A program made the position numbers and the translations under genes. A stretch of 64,000 nt of DNA from NCBI RefSeq assembly GCF_032362555.1, contig NC_083529.1:3720001-3784000 (forward strand), given 5' to 3'. This DNA comes from Amyelois transitella. Taxonomy: Eukaryota > Arthropoda > Insecta > Lepidoptera > Pyralidae. This document shows, in pieces, positions 31,951 through 42,196 of the stretch (positions are counted from its first letter, which is position 1; the number at the start of each line of letters is the position of its first letter). Below the pieces are notes generated by a model. The model saw only the letters and a program-made list of their open reading frames with translations. It was not told the DNA's origin and searched no databases.

Positions 31951-31956
31951 AATAAA
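31951..31956 (+). promoter_or_regulatory. polyadenylation signal touching the EXOSC4 stop codon
   Basis: The TGA at 31948-31950 is immediately followed by AATAAA. If used, the 3'UTR is only some 20-30 bases. Confidence 0.5.
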
Positions 31957-32018
31957 TTCATATATAAAACGTACGAGGTTTCATTAAAGAAAAAACCGTT
32001 TTTATGTAGACTTACATA

Positions 32019-32024
32019 TTTATT
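32019..32024 (-). promoter_or_regulatory. candidate polyadenylation signal of exuperantia
   Basis: TTTATT on the plus strand gives AATAAA on the minus strand, about 890 bases past the exuperantia stop and some 70 bases from the convergent EXOSC4 stop. Other candidates cannot be excluded. Confidence 0.35.
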
Positions 32025-32916
32025 AGAGATCTGAACAAAATAAGAAATTAAATTATATGTACAGTCTATGTTAAAACTAACTAAATTAGAGGTAAGTTAA
32101 TAGGTACACACTCGTTTCTATTACATAGCTTATTGTATGGTAAATGATAACTTGAATGTACGGATCCATACTATGGCAAACTTGGCAAAGCGCGAGCTCA
32201 GAAACAGCCTATAAACTTACAACGCAAAAAGAAAGAAATAAATAAGTATTTAGATATCACGGATGTTAAAAAAATCAGTCCATCCATTCCATGTGATTGC
32301 ACACATTTGTATAAATAAAAAGGTAAATAAATAAACCAATTGTACTTTTTAAACCTCATTCAAGCCCCATATGTAACTAAAACAATAAATATTGTAACTT
32401 TCTTTAAGCCGTAAACTGTGATATTAAATAGTAAAAAAACTTTGTTCTCTCACAAAGTTCCTAACATTACTGCAACAACATAATTGCAAATTTAAATCTT
32501 GTCCGTGTAAAATCGGCCCAATAATACATTATTATGTATACGATATTGCAATAACAACAAAAACGTTGTTCACTACGTAGACACAAAAATATTATTATGG
32601 ATATACAAAAACGTTATATCTTATTACACTGAGTTGCTAAGGCACTCACTACATTATCAACTATGTATATAGAAGAACTTTATGCAATAAGCAAAAAATA
32701 AAAAGAGAAATCTGGGTATTCAAGAATGAAAAAAAATTATTATGTTAACGCGTTCACCGATGCATGCAAAACAAATTTTTGTTTCAATTCCAAAGGAGAC
32801 TTAACCTAGTATTAATACGATAAATGTTTTTGTCACGTCCCGATGGCTCTGTAATGCTAAACGATAGTAATATGTAGAAAAGTCTAAGCTTTAGTATGGA
32901 TAGAAGCGGCTGGTCG

Positions 32917-35900
32917 TTAGTTAGCGGCCACCGCCTCTGGTTCAGCCTTTACTTGTTGACTAGAATCGCCCGCCACATCTGAAATACAAATATTAAAAAA
33001 ATTATCAATCACTAAAAATATTGTCCAAAATTTTATAATAGTTTTCAGGAATGGAAACAAAATCTTGATAATATGTATTTAAAGAACAAATAACTATTTG
33101 TTCCTTCTTAGAGCATATAATATGTAGTTTGCCTAAGACATGATCATGCTTGGTAAATGATTGTGTTAATGAATTCACTCACCATTATTAGTTTTGTTGG
33201 GTGAGTGTTGTGGTGAGGAGTTCTGCGACTCACTGGTGCTGCCATCTGCGTCGGCCGTCTCGCCCGCTGACGACGTCGCCTGAAAAATATTAGTTAGATT
33301 TACATTCAGGGAAAACTATTACAAAATATTTTTTATTCAAAACATGCTCATTAAGGCAACTGGATATGTGACCATGATGTTGGAAGAATGATGAATGGGT
33401 TAGAGGATTATGGTAAAAGTTGCACAAAATAAATGTTCCTTTTCCCTTCGTCTTTTACATCATTTGGAAATAGATGGAGCGGTCTTATCCTAAAGTATCG
33501 GGAACCACACTGCACCAATAGTCTGAAGCCTGGAGAACGACATACAAAAATTTATTACGATTTTACATACCCTGTTCCTAATTCTGGGCGCTTTCGGTTT
33601 GGGGCCTTTGGGCTCCTTGGCGGGGTCGAAGTGGGAGTCGAAAATCTCTATTAACTCCTGGATATCTTCATCCTTCGCCGAAACTGCCAACGCTTTTAGT
33701 TGCTTTTCTAGACCTGCAATAAGAAACATATTCGAATTAATGGTCTTTGAAAATACTTTAGTACATTTGGTTTGATTTTTTGATATGTTTAATTCTTATT
33801 GGCATATAATTTTCTGACAATCCAAATATATAAAAGCTCGGCCAAGGCAGGCGGAGTTATTTAATTAATAAAAAAAATAATTTAAAAAAATAATCGCGAG
33901 GTTTTACTGTTTTAATTTCACAAGACAATGCAATCACGTCAATATAGTAACTAATTCATTCGTTAATTTAAAAAAAAATCATTCACCTTCGACCTTCTGA
34001 CTCTCCCAAGCGGACTGCATCTGTGAATACAAGAGGCCGGCATCAGCCAACAGTCTCCTCAGTTGCGTGACCCGCTTCCTCTCCGGCCGGGCCGACCTCA
34101 GCAGCGGCGCGAACACCGGGCGGAACGTGTTCTGTCTCTCCAGCAGCGTCTTGAGGCTGGCCAGCGCCTCCAGCTCCGTGGCGACGGGCCGCGCCCACGT
34201 GCGGGCGGTCTCCAACATGTCACCGCCTTCTCCGCCAGCGCCTACTTCTTGCTGTTCCCCTGGAAGGTAGTCGATTGAGAGGTTTTTTTTTTAATGGAAA
34301 AGTAGTGTTTGAATTACCATTATTAAGTAACAAATCAAATTAGAAATATTTGTCCTTTGCGATATAAAAAAACGCAACGAGATAAGAGCTTACATGCCAA
34401 AATTGGGTGATATGAAACCCGGTTTTCATCTATCTTTTTTTGAACTTAACATGTAAAACCTTAAGTCTCTTTCTAAACAATCAAGTAAAATATAGCTATT
34501 CCAGTATGTTCCAAGCCCTCAGATCTCATAATCTAACAGTCACAGGGCACCTGCAGCCGCGCCGGCCACGCTGCTCTCACAGAGCGACATAACGTTGTCG
34601 CCAACCGGACGCGGCCACTCCCCTCCACGCTTGGTTTTCGTCATCGGGCAAGAACATCATCTCACTTAGCTACAGAGGTAAAAAAACTGCATAGTCAACT
34701 CATGTAAACGGTGTTTTTAAAAAACTGCATAGTTACCTACTATGTTTTTCAAGTATGGTTTTAGTATTTTTCTTATAGGGTTAATTCATAATTTTTTTAT
34801 TAGTTCTAAAAACCGACATGCGAGCTGACAACTGAAGAGAATCTAAAGTCCTAAATTATTTATAAGTATTAGGACATCAATTTGTAATTAAAATGTTGAA
34901 TATAGCCACATCTCACCTTGAGCCAAATGTTCTACAATCCTGTAAGCAGCATTGGCTCGGTCCAGGGCAGAGTCCACGGAGAGTGTGTCAGCATCCAACA
35001 ATACCCGGGCTAACACTCGCAGCGAGACAGACTTCACTGTGGACTTGCATTTGTCTGCGGCCAATGCGTAGCTGTCCGTGAAGCCGGCTACTATAGATTT
35101 GAAGCGGTCCAGAAGCTTGTACCTGGTGAATATAAGGTTAGTTTTTAAAATGCGTTACTATGGACATAAAAAGCTTTTAATGTAATTTAGTTAGCACTAA
35201 TCAACAACAATACAGAAAAGTACATACATACATACTTTCTGCTCTGTCTACTTCGCAAGGGATATAGTCGTGACTATATTATAGTCTATATCCCTTGCAG
35301 AGTAGACAGAGCCAACAGTCTTGAAACTTGAAAATCTGAAAGGCCGCGTTCAGCTGTTTGGCTTAATGATAGAATTGAGATTCAATTAGTGACATGTTGC
35401 TAGCCCATCGCCTAAATGAAGAATCCCAACTTTATAAGCCTATCCCACAGTCGCCTTTGAGTGGTCCTATTGGGGCTGGGAACCATACAGGAAAGTGTAA
35501 AACTATAATGCAACTGACCTGGTGAGAGCCTCCAACAGCATGGTGGGGCTGAGGCGGCGGGGCTCGTGGTAGATGAGGATGACGCTGCCGTCTCCCTTCT
35601 CCTTCTCCAGCCAGTCCAGGAAGTCGGTCAGAGCGGATATCTCGGACTTTGTCTTCAGGATCTGTGGCAGAAGAATTAGAACACTGTTCAAGTGAAGCTA
35701 TTTCGTTTCCGTGACATGTCTCTTATCATATGTATATACATGTCTACAAATCATCCAAGGCAGATAGAGCCTGATAGACCACGTTCAGCTGTTTGGCTTT
35801 ACGAATAATAGAATGAAGATTAAAATCATAACAGATTACTAGTCCATCTACCACAATAGATCCATGCCAATGAGTTGCGAGTGGTCATATTCTTTTTTCT

Positions 35901-38900
35901 ACTGGTGGCGGGAATCACACGGCACATATCACTTATCATTGATTATGAAAATGCGTATGCAGTAGGTCTAGACCAATAAAGGAGTAGCGTGAGCGAAGTT
36001 ATGGGTTCGACCACCACTAAAGCTGCTCCGATAATATTGTATTGCTGTTTATAGCCATGGTTAATTCAATTTTAGTGTGGCTAAGAGAAATAAGTTTATT
36101 TTAGGATACATGACGTCAACATAAATTTTACTTCCAAAGCGCAAGTTAGAAGAAGCGGCGGAACAAACTACACTGGAGCATTTTCACCAGACGTCTATTT
36201 ACAATCGACGTTCATAATATCGCCACAGTAGCAGACTTTCATATCTGGCAAAACCCACAGGAGAGCTAAGCCGCTTATAATATTATCTACGAACCTTATG
36301 AGTGGTGGTGTCTTTGAGCATCCGGTAGCGGCCGACGGTGACCACGCGCACGTTGTGCCGCCGCCGCGCGCCCGGGTTCAAGTCGCCGTACGGCATTATG
36401 TACTGAGAGTACGACTGCTTAGGAGTATACGCGGCTATTTGGCATATCTGTGAAAAATTAAATTTCATAAATACAGCTGGAGCATTGGTGGGAAAGCAGT
36501 AAGGTCTTCCTTTTGCCAGTTAGAGGTGCCAAGTTAGAATCTTAGTTGAGATTCATGTGACCATGTTAATTTATATTAGTTTCACTTGATATTATTTTCC
36601 TTCGAGTTACCTAAATGTGTATAAGATTTCTTATGACAAGGACAAGGAAAAATATCTTGTAGAACAAACAAGGTTGCAGTGTGACTGGATCCTGGATAGC
36701 TTTTTCTTGCGAGCCAAAAAATACCTTAATATGGTCTACCTGGTGTCCAATTTTGAATTGCTTATTATTAAAATGTTGCCTTAGTATGGCACGCGCTAGT
36801 TTCTCGCGCGATAAAATATGCGTCGCGCGTGCCATGATACGGGAGCTGGGTTTTCAATATGTATAAGAGATATTTTTATATTGATAAAGAAATAACATCA
36901 CAATAGGGTTTATTTACTAATGACATAGGGTAATTGCGCTGGTTTGGCGTCCAGTTCTACTTTTCGTCCATTTCACTTTTAAACGCATATAAAAAGAATA
37001 TAAACACACCTATGCACGCATGTTGCAACTTGTCACGATCCTTCATACTTAAGCAACAGTTCTAACAACCACAAAATCCAATTTGTCAAGTGAAAACTTC
37101 GAAAAAATTAAACTCAGTGGCCGGCATGTGTTCGTGTTGCGTAGACGTCATTGCCGATACAAAAAAAATAGCTGGTGCAGGAACACTCTGTGGTGGGTTT
37201 TATGACTATTTCACATAGATTGGGTAATATTTTGGCATGTAAGGATATTTAAGAGTATAACTAACATTATGTTCAGGTTATTTTACAATGTTTTTGTAGT
37301 AATCTTAGTAAAAGTTTGCGGACGAATACTGACATGCCTATTTTACCAATTATTTGGTATCCGTCCACGTGGACGGAAACTAAAACAGCAAGCTAAATAT
37401 TTGGAATGTTCATTTTACTTTTTCAGACCTATAAAAAAATATGTGTTTTCTTTACATATGAACTTTATTGGCTATTTGACAAGATATTTAGTTAACGTCC
37501 AATAATTTCTCAGTATTGCTTGTTTAAAAAAATGTTTAAATGGCATGGACGAAAACTAAACAGCAATTTTTTTTGTATTAGTTTTCGTCCATAATGGTGT
37601 GGAATCTACTTCTAACACATTTTCTTGTTAATTCGTACAGGTTTTTCTAGTAGGTACTAAACTATGAAATTAATTGTTATAGATGGATTCGGGGAAATAA
37701 AAAAAGCAGGAAATCTACTGCTGAAGAATAAATATTTTTGTTGATTAAATAAAAGATTATAAAGACAGTTTTTATTTAACATTGCATTTTTACTCTTTTT
37801 TACATACTGGACGGAAACTAGATCACACCAGGGCGAAAACCAAATTTTTTGGACGAAAACTAGTGAAATCTGCCATTTAACATTTAATTATTTATATAAA
37901 AAACAATGTAGTTATAATTAAAAGTTTCTTTATTTTTATCAAAAATAGACTATATGAGGTATTTAAACAAATATGAGCTATTTTAATTAGGATACTTTAT
38001 CATATTATTTTTACGTCTGAAAGCTAGCAACTCCGCTAATTGGACGAAAACCAGCGCAATCACCCTACTATATGATAAGTTTTATCTTTCTTATAGTTCA
38101 TACGCGGGGATTTACTTAAATATCCTTCTGATTCTGATAAGTACGGGGAATAACCATAACCCTATACTATTAAACAAGCAATATTTGTATATTAATAAAT
38201 ATGTATTCGTGGCTCTAAGGATTTCGTCAAAATTTGAAATAAAGGTGCATACGGGGGTAAAAATATAAATTTTGCTGGGTGTCCCAAGTCTGGGAAAATT
38301 CATTTTTCAAATATTTTCACTCTAAATGATTTTCCCATAAGATGGTAGATAGGAATTGATCATTTCGGCGTCTTGCTGGTGGTGCGTCACGTTGTTTCAC
38401 ATTATTATGAAATTAAATTTGATTTAAATCATAGAAGACAAGTAACTAGTTAATGATGGACTGATATATTTGATTACAAGAAGTTCATTGTTATACCTAA
38501 TCTACCTACTTCCTTATCATGTAAATGAATTGATAATTATTTGTAAACCTACACATCGGCATTTCTTTGTGCTCATTAAGGTTTGATTCCAAAGGAAATT
38601 CTGGAGGAAATATATAAATTAAGTACCTACACAGGGATATTTTTTGTTAATTCAAATAAATCTGCCAGGGTTTAACGTAAAATGAGCCTTCACCACTCAT
38701 AAAAGCACTTCTCAAAATAGGAACTTCGGCAATCCAATTTCCTGGGATATGACTAAATGTACAGTGTATCAGTTAGATCTAGAGTAATAATAATCTACCT
38801 ACTAACCTTCAAATTTGCATTACCTGTTGCTCTCAGCCACAATGCTTCAAACCCCATCATAGAAAACTAGTCTACTCTACGCCTTAACTTAAAAACTAAC

Positions 38901-39059
38901 CTCATCAATAAGCCTTCTGCCAGTTGTGTCCATGTCCCATCCAACGAGAGTGTACTTGCCCGGCGGGAGCCCCGCTGGTTTCTCTGCCAGAGCGGGGATC
39001 TGCTCATTCGGTGTCTCCATCTCGCCCCCATTTGCTTTAACTTCGGTCACCATGGCCAT
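32917..39059 (-). CDS. exu: maternal protein exuperantia, 411 aa, 8 coding exons
   Basis: RNA-binding protein with an exonuclease-like fold plus SAM-like domain. In Drosophila it is required for bicoid mRNA localisation in the oocyte and for male germline function. Exons: 39059-38901, 36447-36295, 35661-35519, 35122-34917, 34259-33987, 33713-33571, 33279-33183, 32978-32917 (TAA). Phases close to 412 codons. Segments: KYTLVGWDMDTTGRRLIDE (DEDD-like first motif), ICQIAAYTPKQSYSQYIMPY, LTDFLDWLEKEK, VILIYHEPRR, YKLLDRFKSIVAGF, LDRANAAYRIVEHLAQ and a basic PKGPKPKAPRIRNR. The tail (last two exons) is Ser/Asn/Gln-rich and low complexity. Exu is insect specific, which supports the host assignment. 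The start MAMVTEV is chosen as the first ATG; a second ATG lies two codons on. Confidence 0.93.
35224..35490 (-). repeat. SINE-A copy with duplicated 3' end
   Basis: TATATCCCTTGCAGAGTAGA through CAGCTGTTTGGCTTAATGAT. It is preceded by a second, inverted piece of the 3' end (TCTGTCTACTTCGCAAGGGA, 35242-35261). In exuperantia intron 3. Confidence 0.75.
35735..35925 (-). repeat. SINE-A copy, degraded
   Basis: GGCAGATAGAGCCTGATAGA, CACGTTCAGCTGTTTGGCTT and GGCGGGAATCACACGGCACA. In exuperantia intron 2. Confidence 0.65.
36085..36235. repeat. family B copy
   Basis: TACATGACGTCAACATAAAT, AGAAGAAGCGGCGGAACAAA and CAGACGTCTATTTACAA. In exuperantia intron 2. Confidence 0.6.
36926..38067. mobile_element. 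1.1-kb terminal-inverted-repeat DNA element in exuperantia intron 1
   Basis: The left end TAGGGTAATTGCGCTGGTTT is matched by the reverse complement of the right end, TAGGGTGATTGCGCTGGTTT. A GGACGAAAACTA-type word is repeated internally and next to both ends (about 37364, 37546, 37806, 37850 and 38040). The target may be TA. No transposase ORF; the longest frame (37269-37505) shows no family similarity. A non-autonomous transposon of unknown superfamily. Confidence 0.75.
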
Positions 39060-39184
39060 CAAACTATATCAATACCTGTCAACCAATATGTTTGTTAAAT
39101 TTATTTTATATAGATGCCTAATCTATAGAATCTTTTGTATGTGAATAGTTAGTATAAATACAAAATGGATAAGTATTATATCAG

Positions 39185-39650
39185 GGTAAATGCAGTGGAA
39201 ATGAGAGTGTTAAGGAGTATGTTGGGTTTGAAATTGAGTGACCGGATAAGGAGATAAGGAACAGCGATAAGGAACAGCGTGTGATAAGGGCATTCCCTTA
39301 TTCCATTCCATTGTGATTTGAAAGATGTAGTTACAGGAATAGAAAAGGGTATGTTGAGATGGTTCGGTCATGTGGAGAGGATGAATGGAAACAGGTTGAC
39401 TAAGCAGATATACAAGGAGAGTGTGGAGGGAAAGGTTGGAGTGGGAAGACCTAGACAAATGTATCTTGATTAAATTAAGGACGTCCTGGTAAAGGGTCAG
39501 GTCAAAAGTACCCGAAACCGCCGAGCCTGCATGAAGAGAGTTATGAATGTGGATGAAGCGAAGGAAATATGCAGAGATCGTGGCAAGTGGAAAGAGGTAG
39601 TCTCTGCCTACCCCTCCGGGAAAGAGGCGTGATTTTATGTATGTATGTAC
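39185..39650 (+). mobile_element. RTE 3' fragment upstream of exuperantia
   Basis: Plus-strand segment matching the RTE ORF C-terminal 150 residues (AVEMRALRSMLG, EKGMLRWFGHVERM, VGVGRPRQMYLD, then a stop). It ends GAGGCGTGATTTTATGTATG. A small duplication around AACAGCGATAAGGAACAGCG breaks the frame. Confidence 0.88.
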
Positions 39651-39659
39651 ATTTTATTT

Positions 39660-41248
39660 TAAGCATTCAACTTTGTTTTTAAGTATACAGGATCAAATTT
39701 TAACCAAAGCAGTTGTTTGTCATTTTTAAACTCGACTTTGAAGCTGAATAACATATGGTGCAAGTGACAGATTACTAGGATAAAAGTAATGTACACTTAT
39801 TTAATATCATAAGCTTGTATTAAGCTCTTCAATTAGAAACTTTATTTATTCTTATGAAAAAGATATATAAATGAATAAAATTATTTTTACTAACTTCTAA
39901 CAATTTACATGTAGGTAGAAGATATTTTGTTTACTTTTGATATACTCAATAGTTATTCAAACAGTTTAATGACAGCAATTTCCAAAAAGGTATCTACAAA
40001 GCAAAACAAACAACAGGTTATGTTAATTACACTGAACATAAACAAAATTTTGTGGTTTTTTTTTTATTTGGATAGTTTTAAGATAGTGCTTTTTTTTCGT
40101 TATAAAAATTATGATATGATACCAGCCTGATAAATGAAGGTAGGATGAACAAAAAAAGATTGAAATGGGTAGGTAGAAAGATAAGCATTGCAGGTGTTTA
40201 TCAAAATGTGAATCCAAGTACATATGGTACCTGTTTCATATATTCACTGAAATACCTTCATAAGAAATGCGGATAATTGGAAATTAGCTACAAAAAAACT
40301 AGCCTATACATTTGGTGTAAAAGCACTGACCGAAAATATCGATCACATGAAAACAAATTAATCAGACTAAAGTGCGGTAGCCGCAACTATATCACAGGCC
40401 TGCTATTAACATAAGAGGAAGAAGCTTGAATACTAATTATGTTAATTACCATCAGATTGATATAAGACAAGCGGAAAACATAAAAATTATCGAAATATAG
40501 GACACGTGGCGATCCTTTCCTGAAGACAATTTGCCCCACCCTAGCATGTCAAAATATTGCAGGATTTTACTCACGCCTAAAATTTAATGATGTTTATATG
40601 TATTTGAAGAATTTCTTAACACACGGAGGATCTCTTCTGTCCCTGTAGATTATACTGCAATGTAAAATAAATGAGTAAAAATATCACAAAACCTCAGCAC
40701 GTGTGCGGCAAATGGCAAACCGCAATATAGCAATAGTGATGTGCAACGAAATCGAGAAATATTAATTGAATGGAATATGTTTTGACGTGCTGGTGATTTT
40801 TATCTGTTTATGACTATATTGAAATTTATTTTTATACAATTAGACAAAATAGTTACCTAATGTGCCACGTAAATAGTGGGAAAAGGTAACATAACAAAAA
40901 AGAAAAAGGCTTAGAACAGATAGAGGTCAAACACACTCAAATTCCAAATAAAAGAAACATAAAGGCATATTAGAACCTTTTGGACAAAAGGTCCGGGAAC
41001 AGTGAATCTGAAACTGTGTGCGGTATCACTTGATGACTAATTAGAGAGCTTTAAATTATCTGGCTAAAATAATCTTTGCACCTACGGAGGTGGAAGTGTG
41101 CCATTCAATAATGACATTGCTGCCAGCCTTCTGTGCAAATTTCGTAGGTTTATACTGTACGATTTCTAAATTTAGTCCTTCTCAACTGAAGATGGTAAAA
41201 ACAAAGGTCATGTGTTTATATTAATGTTAGTGGCTAAAGGAACATTCA
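39660..41248. other. intergenic region between exuperantia and TRMO, no gene seen
   Basis: AT-rich, with no exon-like ORF that keeps frame and splice sites. It should contain the exuperantia promoter. Confidence 0.5.
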
Positions 41249-41848
41249 TATGTAATCATTACATGTAAATGGTACCCACCTTCTAAATACGAAAAGGGGT
41301 GCATAAGTATGAAGTACGGTTTATGTACCTTATCTATCTTATTTTGATATACAAAACCTTTTGGTGATTGAAACGACTTTACACAACAAGCTTAAAGAAA
41401 ATCAGACAGAATAACTAGTGAGAAAGGATAAACGAAAAAACGCGTTCGATTCTCAGGTTCAATTCAAGATATGACATCCTTTTAATATTCTTATTTTTTT
41501 TTCTTTATGGCTGTTATTGTAAAGAGTTTTTATAAGTTATTCTCATTATCTTATTAGGATCATTATTTTATAATAATACCTGCGTGGGTAACTAGGTATG
41601 CGCCGTTCTGTTCCGAAACATGCCGTGGTAGCACTGCGCTGCATCGTAACCCTTCCCACGGAGCACCCAGCACCGTCATCAGACTTACCAGAATTAGTCG
41701 CCCGCAACGATCTTTCACGGGAGCATTTTGCGCAGGGGCAATTTTTCTTAATACTTCCGCTAACCGGGAACGTACAGCATGTCGTAGGTATTCTTCGCGA
41801 GAGTACAACGAAATGGTTCGAATCAAATAGTATGTAATCATTACATGT
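41249..41848 (-). other. insert bounded by perfect 18-bp direct repeats, with an unidentified ORF
   Basis: TATGTAATCATTACATGT occurs at 41249-41266 and 41831-41848. Between them lies a 564-base segment whose minus strand is open from the right repeat to 41563 (SREEYLRHAVRSRLAEVLRK, then CGRLILVSLMTVLGAPWEGL). It is more GC-rich than its surroundings. The plus strand is also open (41598-41837). I do not recognise the protein. It looks like a 5'-truncated retroposed copy; no poly(A) is visible at the left end. Confidence 0.45.
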
Positions 41849-42196
41849 TCACACAAAATTTACACAAAGCGTATAGATTGTATGAGACTGAGAGTAAGTA
41901 TTTCTTGCTAAAAGAGAGCCGTTCCATACTCTACGAATCGATTGATTCAAATGTATTCAAAATTTATAAACTTAGCCTGCTGCAGTGCTTCACAAGATAG
42001 AACCAAAAATAAAAAACAAAATTGACTTTGTCAAATATTTGATGATTTGTCATTGTCAACTATCTTGATGTTATTGTCAATGTTATGTATATGAAATCGA
42101 ACAAGAATTGTCTGGCTAGCTTGTTTTGTTTGTTGTAAATCGAATTTCGTATCGTAAATAAGTTATTATTGTATTCATGAAATATAAAATTGTAAA
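41849..42196 (+). promoter_or_regulatory. upstream region of TRMO
   Basis: About 350 bases between the repeat-bounded insert and the TRMO ATG, presumably holding promoter and 5'UTR. No core motif can be fixed by eye. Confidence 0.4.

Noticed and set aside
37269-37505. 78-codon ORF inside the TIR element
   Set aside because: Hydrophobic AT-rich translation with no transposase motif.
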